DNA from: an uncultured Lachnospiraceae bacterium
GTDB taxonomy: Bacteria; Bacillota; Clostridia; Lachnospirales; Lachnospiraceae
Reading direction: 5' to 3'
Length of the DNA stretch: 64,000 nt
Assembly (NCBI GenBank): GCA_910578645.1
Contig: CAJTQI010000007.1
Span: 62,001 to 126,000 of the forward strand
Shown here: positions 8,651 to 17,243 of the stretch, in pieces
Position numbering within the stretch: position 1 is the first letter of the stretch
Layout: each line of letters starts with the position of its first letter
The notes under the pieces: model-generated
The model's input: only the letters and a program-made list of their open reading frames with translations
Database searches by the model: none
What the model was told of the DNA's origin: nothing
Translations under genes and position numbers: made by a program

Positions 8651-9253
8651 TTAAAATATTTTCAGAATGAAATGCAGCATCTTGGGATTGACATAACTCT
8701 CCAACAGGCACCCAATTATGACAACTGCAATGATGCCTACAATCTGCACCCCTTTTTTCAGATACATCTGTCTGCTGTGCCTTACATAACAATCCTTGTA
8801 CGGGCTTTTGGCATACAGCATCCGGTTGACGCCCATCGCCCAGATAAACATCGCCACATAAGCCGGTATCAGCACAATCCCCTGGGGCATAATTCCTGCT
8901 GCCATGAGAAGAAGCCCTCTGATACCATACCGGATAACCGCCACCGACAAAAGGCATCCCGCCGCCAAACCGACATAACAGATATACCCGCACACCGCCG
9001 GAAGCCCGACCATAGTTGTGGCAAGCAGGCCAAGCATACAGATTGTAAACAGCCTGTGCTTCATAATATAGCCAAGCAGGCCGATGCCTTCAGGTGAACT
9101 GTTTTTCAAACGAAAAATCATGTCTGTCCCAAGTATACTGCCATCCTTAATCCATGTATCATATCCCACATTGACTATCAGGATTCCAAGGAACAGGCCG
9201 ATGGTAAACAGATAGACCACATAATAACAATTTTTTAACGGTGACTGCTGCAC
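8651..9253 (-). CDS. spoIIM: Stage II sporulation protein M
   Basis: A 200-residue membrane protein with about five hydrophobic segments. The pattern matches SpoIIM, which works with SpoIID and SpoIIP to thin septal peptidoglycan so that the mother cell can engulf the forespore. PQGIVLIPAYV in the middle and LLESYVNPK near the C-terminus are recognisable family motifs. It starts with GTG at 9253, seven bases after GAGGGG. It lies between a Nudix gene and xerD, all on the minus strand. A mother-cell sigma-E promoter would be expected from family knowledge, but I could not place one with confidence. Confidence 0.85.
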   Translation of the reverse strand: MQQSPLKNCYYVVYLFTIGLFLGILIVNVGYDTWIKDGSILGTDMIFRLKNSSPEGIGLLGYIMKHRLFTICMLGLLATTMVGLPAVCGYICYVGLAAGCLLSVAVIRYGIRGLLLMAAGIMPQGIVLIPAYVAMFIWAMGVNRMLYAKSPYKDCYVRHSRQMYLKKGVQIVGIIAVVIIGCLLESYVNPKMLHFILKIF

Positions 9254-9316
9254 GGCGCTTCCCCTCTTTCTTCTTCATGTATATGCCTGTAACGGCAAGT
9301 ACATGCGGGAAAATTA

Positions 9317-9853
9317 TTAACCGCGGACTTTATTGTAGTATGCCAAAACTGCAGACACTGTCTTACCGTCCTGAATCTTACAGTCATAAATCATCTGCAC
9401 CAGTTCTTCCACATCGTAGCTGACCACATCCAGATATTCGTCCTCGTCCAAATGCTGCTTACTTCTATGCAGCTCGGTGGCCACATAGACGTCAATCTTC
9501 TCGTCACAGAAAGCGACCGTCGTGCGAAGCGACAAGAGCCTCTCAAGCTTCCCTGCCGTATAGCCGGTCTCTTCCTCCAGCTCCCTTGCCGCAGCAATAT
9601 CCGTAGGTTCATCTGCGCCGTTTAGCCCGCCTGCCGGAATCTCCAATGTCTCTCTGTCAAGGGCATTACGGTACTGCCTGACCATCAAAAGCTTCCCGTC
9701 CTCTTTCACGGCAACCACCGCCGCGGCACCCTTGTGCTTGATATAGTCCCATTTTGCAATATTGCCATTGGGAACCCGGATGGTATCCTCATAATAATCA
9801 ATAATTGCGCCTTTATGCACCAGTTCTCTTCCGATACGTTCATATTTATCCAT
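9317..9853 (-). CDS. Nudix hydrolase, ADP-ribose pyrophosphatase type
   Basis: A 178-residue Nudix protein. The box reads GLNGADE-PTDIAAA-RELEEETGY and fits Gx5Ex7REUxEExGU exactly. The IPAGG segment just before it and overall resemblance to NudF/YqkG suggest hydrolysis of ADP-ribose to AMP and ribose 5-phosphate. The start is ATG 9853 (MDKYERIG), six bases after GGAG; the ATG four codons upstream overlaps this ribosome binding site. It is followed after 63 bases by spoIIM, an order seen in other Clostridia. The substrate is inferred from family resemblance. Confidence 0.88.
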   Translation of the reverse strand: MDKYERIGRELVHKGAIIDYYEDTIRVPNGNIAKWDYIKHKGAAAVVAVKEDGKLLMVRQYRNALDRETLEIPAGGLNGADEPTDIAAARELEEETGYTAGKLERLLSLRTTVAFCDEKIDVYVATELHRSKQHLDEDEYLDVVSYDVEELVQMIYDCKIQDGKTVSAVLAYYNKVRG

Positions 9854-9881
9854 ACTAATCTCCATTTCTGCACATGTTTTT

Positions 9882-9988
9882 GTCTCAACTTTTGTTGAGA
9901 CAGCGCATGTAACGAGTTTGTGTCAAGTGAGTGGCTAGAAGTTCTTCTCACACTAATCCCCACGCATACCACAAGCAAGCTTGCGGTA
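9882..9988. repeat. Intergenic hairpins with a dispersed repeat segment
   Basis: The stretch between the lactonase and Nudix genes holds a perfect hairpin GTCTCAAC-TTTT-GTTGAGAC (9882-9901), a second hairpin TACCACAAG/CTTGCGGTA (9967-9988, one mismatch), and between them a roughly 33-base segment (9927-9960) that recurs with about 80 % identity at 41532-41567. The shared core is GAGTGG(C/T)TAGAAGT. It looks like a copy of a small dispersed intergenic repeat. Reading frames across it appear spurious. Confidence 0.45.
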
Positions 9989-10018
9989 CTGGTTAAATAG
10001 AAAAACCTATCCTCCATG

Positions 10019-11044
10019 TCAGAGCAGTTTACCGCTCAGTATACAACAGGGTTTCCTTGTAGAAGCACACAGCTCTGTGGGCTCCATTTTCCCTTTTTCC
10101 CAATCTATCCTTAGCACCGTAATCAAATCCGAATCCTGATTGGCAACAACCAGATGCTCCCCGAAAACAGCAAAATCCCGCGGTGTTTTCCCGCCGCTTG
10201 GCACAATCTGCGACAGCTCCAGCAGACCGTCTTCCCGGATACGATAGGCTGCAATGCTGTCATGCCCACGGTTACTGACAAAGAGGAATCCCCGCTCCGT
10301 CTTGACTGCCGCCGCGGTATTTTCCCCCATAAAGTCTGCCGGAAGCGTGGACAAAAGCTGCATCAGCACATATTCCCCGCCTTGCTCCCGGAATACGGCT
10401 ATCTGGTTACTCAGCTCACAGACCACATAAAGGATGCCTGGCACACTCTGGCAAAACTCCAGATGACGGGGCCCGCAGCCGGGCGGAAAACACATCCTCT
10501 TGCCTGTGTCGACAAGTATCCCCTCCTTCTCGTCGATGCCATAGACAAACACCTTGTCCAGCCCTAAATCGACGACAAACACCTCGTCACCGCGTACCTT
10601 CGCACAGTGTACATGGGGTGCCTCCTGACGGGTGGGATGAGTGCCTTTTCCTTCATGGACAATCAGTTGGGTACGTGCCGTCACAAGTCCCTCTTCCAGA
10701 CGGAATACTGCAAGCGAGCCGCTTGTATAATTCGCCACGAACAACATACGCCCCGACTCATCCACACTGATATGGCAAGGGTCCGCGCCCTGGGTGGAAA
10801 ACACGCAATCCGGCTCCAACCCGTCATGGCCTATCCGAAGTGCATGGAGCGCCCCTGTAGGAACCTCCTCCTGGACAGCGTAAAGAACCGGTCTGGAAGC
10901 GTGAAATGCCAGATAAGACGGGTTTTTTATATCCCGACAGACAAATACAGGCTCAAACGTCCTCTTTCCCACATCCAAACAAAACTTCACAATTCCGTCT
11001 TCCCCCGGTTCTGCATAAGAACCGCTATAAAACTCGTACACCAT
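10019..11044 (-). CDS. Beta-propeller lactonase (6-phosphogluconolactonase-like)
   Basis: A 341-residue protein of the YkgB/Pgl lactonase family, a seven-bladed propeller that hydrolyses sugar lactones in the cytoplasm. Family marks include FYSGSYA at the start, DPCHISVDESGRMLFVANYTSGSLAVF, the APHVHC segment with its conserved His residues, GCGPRHLEF and FLFVSNRGHDSIAAY. ATG 11044 lies seven bases after AGGAGG. The gene is divergent from a dehydratase and aldolase-kinase operon across 230 bases. Together they suggest a route that opens a sugar lactone, dehydrates the acid and cleaves the keto-deoxy product. The exact lactone is unknown. Confidence 0.85.
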   Translation of the reverse strand: MVYEFYSGSYAEPGEDGIVKFCLDVGKRTFEPVFVCRDIKNPSYLAFHASRPVLYAVQEEVPTGALHALRIGHDGLEPDCVFSTQGADPCHISVDESGRMLFVANYTSGSLAVFRLEEGLVTARTQLIVHEGKGTHPTRQEAPHVHCAKVRGDEVFVVDLGLDKVFVYGIDEKEGILVDTGKRMCFPPGCGPRHLEFCQSVPGILYVVCELSNQIAVFREQGGEYVLMQLLSTLPADFMGENTAAAVKTERGFLFVSNRGHDSIAAYRIREDGLLELSQIVPSGGKTPRDFAVFGEHLVVANQDSDLITVLRIDWEKGKMEPTELCASTRKPCCILSGKLL

Positions 11045-11155
11045 AAGAAATCCTCCTTTTTTCCATTATAGAAGGTTTCCCACTACATTGCAAGCAGGCG
11101 AACGTCCCGGCACTATAACCAAAAATGAATGCTTGGATTTATGCATATTGGGTTG

Positions 11156-11184
11156 TTGAAACATACGCCGCTGCATGTTATATT
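11156..11184 (+). promoter_or_regulatory. Promoter of the dehydratase-aldolase/kinase operon
   Basis: TTGAAA (11156-11161), a 17-base spacer, and TATATT (11179-11184) form a good sigma-A promoter about 90 bases before the dehydratase start at 11275. The divergent lactonase gene starts at 11044, so the two promoters share one control region. I did not find a clear operator or catabolite-repression site. Confidence 0.6.
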
Positions 11185-11274
11185 GTGTGGTATTAAAGCA
11201 ACCTACCTCAGCTTACAAAAGCGTACATGAATATATAATCATAGCATACAAACACAAGAAAGGATGAATGCCAC

Positions 11275-13038
11275 ATGTTAACAAGTCAAAAAATGCGTCA
11301 GCTCGCCCCGGAATTAGACCCGCTCCGGCTAGGAACCGGATGGAAGCCGGAAGATTTAGCCAAACCACAGGTTTTTATAGAAAGCACTTTCGGTGACAGC
11401 CATCCCGGTTCCGGCCACTTGGATAAATTGGTGGAAGCCGCCCGCCAGGGCATCGCAGAAGCGGGCGGGCATGGCGCCCGCTACTTCTGCACGGACATGT
11501 GCGACGGGGAAAGCCAGGGAACCGACGGAATCAATTTCTCCCTCGTCAGCCGGGAGATAATCGCCAACATGATTGAAATCCAGGCAGGAGCCACCCCTTT
11601 TGACGCAGGCGTCTTTATAGCAAGCTGTGACAAGGGAATGCCCGGCAACCTAATGGGACTTGCCCGGGTGGACATTCCCTCCGTGGTGGTCACAGGTGGA
11701 ACTATGGCCGCCGGCCCCGAACTGTTGACCTTAGAACAGCTTGGTATGTACTCTGCCAAATTTGAACGGGGAGAAATTACGGAGGAAACATTAAACTGGG
11801 CGAAATATAATGCCTGTCCTAGCTGCGGCGCATGCTCCTTCATCGGTACAGCCTCCACTATGCAGATTATGGCGGAGGCGCTGGGTCTTGCCCTGCCGGG
11901 AAGTGCCCTGCTCCCCGCCACCAGTCCGGACCTCATACAATATGCCCAAAAAGCCGGGAGGCTGGCGGTTGAAATGGCTCTGACAGGATACGGAAAACCC
12001 AGCGAAATTGTGACCATGGAAAGCTTTGAAAATGCCATCATGGTACACGCTGCCATCTCCGGCTCCACCAACTGCCTGCTTCATATTCCTGCCATCGCCC
12101 ATGAATTTGGCATAGAAATCACCGGGGATACCTTCGACCGCCTGCACCGGGGCGCCCATTATCTGTTAGACGTACGCCCTGCAGGACGTTGGCCCGCCGA
12201 ATTTTTCTACTATGCCGGCGGTGTTCCTGCCGTCATGGAAGAAATCAAAAATGTGCTTCACCTTAACGCCATGACCGTCACCGGAAAGACACTGGGAGAA
12301 AACCTGGAAGAGTTGAAGCAAAACGGCTTCTATGCTCGCTGTCAGAAATGGCTGGAAGAGGCCAACAAAAAATATGGGCTTAACCTCACAAAGGCAGACA
12401 TCATCCGCCCCTATAACCAGGCCCTCGGCACAGACGGCTCCATCGCCATCCTCAAAGGCAATCTGGCTCCGGAAGGCGCCGTCATCAAACACACCGCCTG
12501 CCCAAGGGAAATGTTCCGCGCCGTCTTAAACGCCAGACCTTTTGACAGCGAGGAAGCATGCATCGACGCAGTCCTTCATCATAAAGTGAAACCCGGGGAT
12601 GCGGTATTCATCCGCTATGAAGGGCCCAAAGGTTCAGGAATGCCTGAAATGTTCTATACCTCCGAAGCCATCTCCTCCGACAAAGAACTGGGCAAGAGCA
12701 TCGCCCTGATTACGGACGGGCGCTTCTCCGGCGCATCCACCGGTCCCGTAGTGGGACACTGCAGTCCGGAAGCCCAGGCAGGCGGCCCAATCGCCCTGGT
12801 TGAGGAAGGCGACCTTATCTACCTGGATGTGGAAAAGCGTATCCTTGAAATCGTGGGCGTTAAGGGAGAACGCAAAACACCGGAAGAAATAGACGCTATC
12901 CTCGCTCGGCGAAGGAAAATGTGGCAACCCAAGCCACTTAAATATAAACGCGGCGTACTGCGCCTTTTCTCCGACTTAGCCGCCTCTCCCATGAAGGGCG
13001 CCTATCTGGAATATGACACCGAAACGCTTCAACCATAG
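11275..13038 (+). CDS. IlvD/Edd family sugar-acid dehydratase
   Basis: A 587-residue iron-sulfur dehydratase. Cluster and active-site Cys lie in MCDGES (Cys76), ASCDKGMPGN (Cys118) and CPSCGACSF (181-187); the C-terminal half has TDGRFSGASTGPVVGH and SPEAQAGGPIA. The family includes dihydroxy-acid dehydratase, phosphogluconate dehydratase and the pentonate/hexonate dehydratases. Because it sits directly before a KDPG aldolase/KDG kinase fusion and opposite a lactonase, a gluconate- or other aldonate-type substrate is more likely than the valine/isoleucine intermediate. A GAAAGGA ribosome binding site lies 13 bases upstream of ATG 11275. Assigning it as ilvD is the main alternative, but no branched-chain genes are nearby. 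Confidence 0.85.
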   Translation: MLTSQKMRQLAPELDPLRLGTGWKPEDLAKPQVFIESTFGDSHPGSGHLDKLVEAARQGIAEAGGHGARYFCTDMCDGESQGTDGINFSLVSREIIANMIEIQAGATPFDAGVFIASCDKGMPGNLMGLARVDIPSVVVTGGTMAAGPELLTLEQLGMYSAKFERGEITEETLNWAKYNACPSCGACSFIGTASTMQIMAEALGLALPGSALLPATSPDLIQYAQKAGRLAVEMALTGYGKPSEIVTMESFENAIMVHAAISGSTNCLLHIPAIAHEFGIEITGDTFDRLHRGAHYLLDVRPAGRWPAEFFYYAGGVPAVMEEIKNVLHLNAMTVTGKTLGENLEELKQNGFYARCQKWLEEANKKYGLNLTKADIIRPYNQALGTDGSIAILKGNLAPEGAVIKHTACPREMFRAVLNARPFDSEEACIDAVLHHKVKPGDAVFIRYEGPKGSGMPEMFYTSEAISSDKELGKSIALITDGRFSGASTGPVVGHCSPEAQAGGPIALVEEGDLIYLDVEKRILEIVGVKGERKTPEEIDAILARRRKMWQPKPLKYKRGVLRLFSDLAASPMKGAYLEYDTETLQP

Positions 13039-13067
13039 TGGAAACAGAATGGAGGACTTATCACACG

Positions 13068-14795
13068 ATGAATACGATTAACCAGATTATTTCCGATATC
13101 GGAATCGTCCCTGTTATCAAACTGAACAATCCCGAAAGGGATGCCGCCCCTTTGGCAAAGGCTTTATGCGCCGGCGGCGTTCCGGTAGCGGAGATTACTT
13201 TCCGTGCCGCCGGAGCGGACATGGCTATCGCCTTGATGAAAGAGGCGTGTCCTGAAATGACCGTAGGCGCAGGCACAGTCATTAGCAAAGAGCACATCGA
13301 TTTAGTTATCGCCGCCGGAGGACAGTTTATTGTCACGCCCGGATTTGACCCGGAACTTGTCTCCTACGCCCAAGAGAAAAAGATTCCCATTTATCCTGGC
13401 TGTACCACCCCCACGGATTACCATTCCGCACTAAAATACGGCCTGCAAGTGCTGAAATTCTTTCCTGCCGAGCAGTCCGGCGGGCTGGCTAAAATCAAGG
13501 CTATGAGTGCACCCTTTCCTCAATTCAAAATCATGCCAACAGGAGGTATTTCCCTAAAAAATCTCGCCCAATATACCGCCTCTCCTATCATTGCCGCCTG
13601 CGGCGGCTCCTACATGGTCACCTCCGATTTGATTGACAGCCAAAATTGGAAAGAAATCACAAACCTGTGCCAAAAATCCAGGGATATCGTGAAAACAGCC
13701 CGCCGGAACGCCATAGAGAAAAAAGCCCCGGAGACCACTCAGAAAGCACCCGCCGTGAAGCATCCTCTGGGAAAAATAGTTACCTTTGGCGAACTGATGA
13801 TTCGTCTCCAGCCTTACAACTATGAACGTTTCGTCCAGGCCGACCATCTGGAATTTAGTTTCGGCGGCGGGGAGGCCAATGTTGCCGTCTCCCTGGCTAA
13901 CTACGGTATGGACGCCGCCTTTGTGACGAAATTACCCGCCCATGCCATCGGACAGGCGGCGGTGAACTCCCTTCGCCGCTACGGAGTGGATACAACACGT
14001 ATTGTCAGGGGCGGAGAACGTATTGGCATCTACTTCAATGAAAAAGGCGCCTCCCAAAGAGGAAGCGTATGTATATATGACCGCGCCCACTCAGCCATCC
14101 AGGAATCATCCACTGCCGATTTCGACTGGGACGCCATCTTCCAGGATGTAGAATGGTTCCATTTTACCGGAATTACACCCGCCCTGGGCCCAAACCTGGT
14201 AGATATCTGCCGGGAAGCGTGCAAGACAGCGAAGGCAAAAGGAATCAAGATTTCCTGTGACCTAAACTACCGCGGCAAGCTCTGGACACAGGAACAGGCA
14301 CGGGAAGCCATGACCGACTTGTGCCAATATGTAGACGTGTGTATCTCCAACGAAGAGGACGCCAAAGACGTGTTTGGCATAGAGGCAGAATCCACCGACA
14401 TCACTGCCGGTACGCTCAACAGGGAAGGCTACCGGAGTGTGGCCAGACAATTGGCTGACAAATTTGGTTTCGAGAAAGTCGCTATCACCTTGCGTGAAAG
14501 CCACTCCGCCTCCGACAACGGCTGGAGCGCCATGCTCTACGACGCAGTTTCCGGACAATACTGTTTCTCCAAAAATTATGCGCTCCACATCGTCGACCGG
14601 GTGGGAGGCGGAGACAGCTTTGGCGGCGGCTTAATTTACTCCCTTCTCACCGGAAAAGACACACAGGAAGCAATAGAATTTGCCACGGCAGCCTCTGCCC
14701 TGAAACACTCCGTCGAAGGCGATTACAATATGGTTACCGTAGCGGAAGTGGACAAACTGGCAGGTGGAGACGATTCAGGACGAATACAACGATAG
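13068..14795 (+). CDS. Fused KDPG aldolase / 2-keto-3-deoxygluconate kinase
   Basis: A 575-residue two-domain protein. Residues 1-210 are a KDPG/KHG aldolase: PVIKLN, AEITFR with the catalytic Glu, VGAGTV, LKFFPAE with Schiff-base Lys130, and MPTGGI. A Lys/Pro-rich linker (about 211-234) leads to a PfkB-family sugar kinase (about 235-565) with GELMIRLQP, FGGGEANVAVSLA, and the DRVGGGDSFGGG motif holding the catalytic Asp. In this order the protein could phosphorylate KDG and split KDPG into pyruvate and glyceraldehyde 3-phosphate, two successive steps on one chain. The start at ATG 13068 follows GGAGG by 12 bases; GTG 13038, overlapping the dehydratase stop, is possible. A terminator follows seven bases after the stop. 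Confidence 0.9.
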   Translation: MNTINQIISDIGIVPVIKLNNPERDAAPLAKALCAGGVPVAEITFRAAGADMAIALMKEACPEMTVGAGTVISKEHIDLVIAAGGQFIVTPGFDPELVSYAQEKKIPIYPGCTTPTDYHSALKYGLQVLKFFPAEQSGGLAKIKAMSAPFPQFKIMPTGGISLKNLAQYTASPIIAACGGSYMVTSDLIDSQNWKEITNLCQKSRDIVKTARRNAIEKKAPETTQKAPAVKHPLGKIVTFGELMIRLQPYNYERFVQADHLEFSFGGGEANVAVSLANYGMDAAFVTKLPAHAIGQAAVNSLRRYGVDTTRIVRGGERIGIYFNEKGASQRGSVCIYDRAHSAIQESSTADFDWDAIFQDVEWFHFTGITPALGPNLVDICREACKTAKAKGIKISCDLNYRGKLWTQEQAREAMTDLCQYVDVCISNEEDAKDVFGIEAESTDITAGTLNREGYRSVARQLADKFGFEKVAITLRESHSASDNGWSAMLYDAVSGQYCFSKNYALHIVDRVGGGDSFGGGLIYSLLTGKDTQEAIEFATAASALKHSVEGDYNMVTVAEVDKLAGGDDSGRIQR

Positions 14796-14801
14796 ACGCA
14801 C

Positions 14802-14833
14802 AAAAAAGCCGGAGCAATCGCTCCGGCTTTGTT
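14802..14833 (+). terminator. Terminator after the aldolase-kinase gene
   Basis: AAAGCCGGAGC (14805-14815) pairs perfectly with GCTCCGGCTTT (14820-14830) over a four-base loop, with A-rich DNA before and TTTGTT after. It ends the sugar-acid operon and may also work on the other strand. Confidence 0.85.
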
Positions 14834-14843
14834 CCCCTATAGG

Positions 14844-15146
14844 ATTAGGGTGTCAAAATGTGTATTTTATTAGTTGTACCGGCAAATCGCATAAAATGTT
14901 CCCTTGTGTCCGTCTCCGTCATATGGATTTTCTAAAATATTCCGGGAAATTTATGGAAACGGACGTAACCGCCCTCTATTCGCCATCCGGGCAAACATCG
15001 GGCTTTTCGGGGTGTCCATGCCCCGAAATTACTGGAAACTTCACGGAATATTCAGAAAATCTCATATTCCTACGAAGGACAGCTTCGTGAACATTTTATG
15101 CAATTTGCCAGTGAAATTTTATGATAGCGCCTTTTGACACCCTAAT
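14844..15146. mobile_element. Foldback MITE-like element, long copy
   Basis: A 303-bp element bounded by inverted ends ATTAGGGTGTCAAAA (14844-14858) and its complement (15132-15146). The whole right half is an imperfect inverted copy of the left half: for example CATTTTATGCRATTTGCC occurs near both ends in opposite sense, and the GATTTTCT...AATATTCCG block does too. A transcript would fold into one long hairpin. Direct repeats CCCTATAGG (14835-14843) and CGGTATAGG (15147-15155) match at 7 of 9 bases at the outer edges. It encodes no transposase. The neighbouring copy at 16846-17036 shares its ends and left half. Confidence 0.75.
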
Positions 15147-15197
15147 CGGTATAGGAAATTACTCCGCTTATCCGAGTTTGCCGGAGGCAAATCTCGC

Positions 15198-15221
15198 AAA
15201 CGAGCGAAGCTCGTTTTTTTT
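15198..15221 (+). terminator. Hairpin with T-tract beside the foldback element
   Basis: AAACGAGC (15198-15205), a three-base loop and GCTCGTTT (15209-15216) are followed by T to 15221, a strong plus-strand intrinsic terminator shape. It is preceded by another stem, GAGTTTGCC/GGCAAATCTC (about 15175-15194). The block (about 15156-15216) has a diverged inverted counterpart beside the second foldback copy (about 16785-16836), so it may belong to a larger repeat unit. Confidence 0.6.
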
Positions 15222-15260
15222 ACACTACTCATATATAACATAATCTTACCGACCATGTGT

Positions 15261-15280
15261 CCCTTTGTTCATTAACGGTA
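15261..15280. repeat. TGAACAAAGG intergenic repeat, copy a (degenerate)
   Basis: Reads CCCTTTGTTCATTAACGGTA on the plus strand. It shares CATGTGTCCCTTTGTTCA with the right arm of the hairpin at 17053-17100, and lies 21 bases past the stop codon of the aminotransferase gene. One of six copies in the window. Confidence 0.6.
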
Positions 15281-15300
15281 CAATATTACCAAATCTCTTC

Positions 15301-16587
15301 TCAGGCTTCCAACAATTTCTCCACACTGACTAACTTCACACACAGCACGAAAAGGTCCGTCGCCGCAGCCATCTCCTCCGAGGTAGGATAAGTCGGCGCA
15401 ATACGGATATTACTGTCTTTCGGGTCGATGCCGTAAGGGAAAGTTGCCCCGGCGCCAGTCAATACAACACCCGCTTCTTTACATTTCGCAACAATTTTCT
15501 TCGCACAGCCTTCCAATGCGTCATAGGAGATAAAATAACCGCCTCTCGGCCTCGTCCACTGGCCAATGCCAAGTCCGCCAAGCTCCCTGTCAAGTACTTG
15601 TAAAACAGCCTCAAATTTCGGTCTCATGATAGCGGCATGTTTTTTCATATGCTCCATCAAACCATTCATATCCTTAAAATATCTCGCATGGCGGAGCTGG
15701 TTTACCTTATCATGCCCTATGGTCTGTATCGTCATAAACTTCTTCGCTTCTTCCACATTTGCCTTGGAAGATGCAAAAGCAGATATACCCGCGCCTGAAA
15801 AGCTGACTTTGGAAGTGGATACAAACTCATACACCAAATCCGGGTTCCCGGCCTTCTCACATTCGCTTAAAATTTCCAATATCTCGTCCTGCTCGTCGTC
15901 ATACAGATGGTGAACCGCATAAGCATTATCCCAATATATACGGAAATCCTCTGCCGCGGGCTTCAAGGCCGCAAACCTTCTTACCGTCTCATCGGAGTAA
16001 GAGATTCCCTGGGGATTAGAATATTTCGGCACACACCAGATACCTTTCACCGCAGAATCCTCAGATACATACTTCTCTACCAAATCCATGTCAGGCCCGT
16101 CGGACGTCATGGGAATCGTAATCATCTCAATCCCAAAAAGCTCCGTAATCGCAAAGTGCCTGTCGTATCCTGGTGCAGGACACAAAAACTTCACATGCTC
16201 CAACTTGCACCAGGGCGTACTGCCAAGCACACCGTGTGTTACGGCGCGGGATACTGTATCGTACATAATCGACAGACTTGCATTGCCATATACGATTACG
16301 TTTTCTGAGGGCACACCGCCCATCATGTCACCCATGAGACGCTTTACTTCCGGAATGCCATCCATAAGCCCATAGTTTCTTGTATCCATGCCATTCTCTG
16401 TATTCATATCGGACTCAGAATTGAGAACATCCATAATACCCATCGTCATATCAAGCTGCGCCGGTGTAGGTTTTCCTCTGGACATATCCAGTTTCAGCCC
16501 CTTCCCCTTCACATCCTCAAACTGCTTGTCAAGTTCTGCCTTTAATGATAGAAGTTCTTCCCTGCTCATCTCACTGTACGGTTTCAT
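15301..16587 (-). CDS. Aspartate aminotransferase-like enzyme, class I (type Ic)
   Basis: A 428-residue PLP-dependent aminotransferase. It belongs to the subgroup with an N-terminal helical extension, SRGKPTP, YGNASLSIMYD, CPAPGYDRHF, PKYSNPQGISY and the PLP-Lys segment STSKVSFSGAG. The related crystallised Corynebacterium enzyme is an aspartate aminotransferase, so interconversion of aspartate/oxaloacetate with glutamate/2-oxoglutarate is expected; alanine aminotransferase is an alternative. AAGGAG lies 12 bases before ATG 16587. The gene stands alone and is flanked on both sides by copies of the same foldback element and by copies of a small palindromic repeat. Confidence 0.85.
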   Translation of the reverse strand: MKPYSEMSREELLSLKAELDKQFEDVKGKGLKLDMSRGKPTPAQLDMTMGIMDVLNSESDMNTENGMDTRNYGLMDGIPEVKRLMGDMMGGVPSENVIVYGNASLSIMYDTVSRAVTHGVLGSTPWCKLEHVKFLCPAPGYDRHFAITELFGIEMITIPMTSDGPDMDLVEKYVSEDSAVKGIWCVPKYSNPQGISYSDETVRRFAALKPAAEDFRIYWDNAYAVHHLYDDEQDEILEILSECEKAGNPDLVYEFVSTSKVSFSGAGISAFASSKANVEEAKKFMTIQTIGHDKVNQLRHARYFKDMNGLMEHMKKHAAIMRPKFEAVLQVLDRELGGLGIGQWTRPRGGYFISYDALEGCAKKIVAKCKEAGVVLTGAGATFPYGIDPKDSNIRIAPTYPTSEEMAAATDLFVLCVKLVSVEKLLEA

Positions 16588-16845
16588 TATATTACTGTTC
16601 TCCTTCCTCCGCCTGCAAATTTTTCCGGCTCTTTTTCATATATTGAATAATTGTATACAATCATACACCGCTAAATATTCTACTACAGAATCTCCCATTC
16701 CACAAGTATGTAGATAAGACAATTTTCACAGGAAAAATTTCCTGTTTATAGTAATTGTGTACAGTTAAAAATAAATTTACTTCGCAAACTAACTTTACGA
16801 GTTTTGCTCTGTGAATTTGGATAAGAAGCGGAATTTCCTATAAAG
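16588..16845. other. Gene-free stretch between aminotransferase and foldback copy 2
   Basis: No gene is visible. Bases about 16785-16836 align, inverted, with the DNA next to the other foldback element (about 15156-15216): the shared part runs from CGAG-TTTGC through GGATAAG and CGGA to TTTCCTATA. The aminotransferase promoter should lie here, but no clear sigma-A match on the minus strand was found. Confidence 0.4.
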
Positions 16846-17036
16846 ATTAGGGTGTCAAAAGGTGCATTTTATAAGTTGTAAAGGCAAATTGCATAAAATG
16901 TTCACTCGTGTCCGTCTTCGTCATATGGATTATCTAAAATATTTCGGTAAATCTATGAAGACGGACGTAACCGCCCTCTATTCGCCATCCAGGCTCAGAG
17001 AGGGCTTTTCGGGACATCACCTTTTGACACCCTAAT
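16846..17036. mobile_element. Foldback MITE-like element, short copy with 9-bp direct repeats
   Basis: A 191-bp element with perfect 19-bp terminal inverted repeats, ATTAGGGTGTCAAAAGGTG (16846-16864) and its complement (17018-17036). It is flanked by an exact 9-bp direct repeat CCTATAAAG (16837-16845 and 17037-17045), as expected of a target-site duplication. Internally it keeps the left half of the 303-bp copy, including the inner hairpin GTCCGTCTTC/GAAGACGGAC, but lacks most of the right half, so it looks like a deletion derivative. It has no coding capacity and would need a transposase in trans. Several IS families make 9-bp duplications; the family cannot be fixed from the ends alone. Confidence 0.75.
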
Positions 17037-17052
17037 CCTATAAAGCAAAAAA

Positions 17053-17100
17053 CCTCAGTAAACAAAGGTATAAGGCATGTGTCCCTTTGTTCACTGAGGG
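17053..17100. repeat. TGAACAAAGG intergenic repeat, copy b (paired hairpin)
   Basis: CCTCAGTAAACAAAGG (17053-17068) faces CCCTTTGTTCACTGAGGG (17083-17100) across a 14-base loop and can form a long hairpin. No T-tract follows on either strand, so it is not a standard terminator. It lies 144 bases after the stop of the secreted thioredoxin-like gene. Confidence 0.7.
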
Positions 17101-17243
17101 TAAACTGCTATATTGTAACAAGTAATTGTAGAAACACTCGGCCTTGTCTTAACAATACCGCAATTGCCGAATCCCTCAACTACCCTTTCCAATATGTCAG
17201 CCTATAAAGAATATTCTATTACTAAAAACTTATATTTCCTATA

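Noticed and set aside
9706..10017. 103-codon minus-strand frame between lactonase and Nudix genes
   Set aside because: It runs through hairpins and the dispersed repeat and then into the Nudix gene in another frame; no family match.
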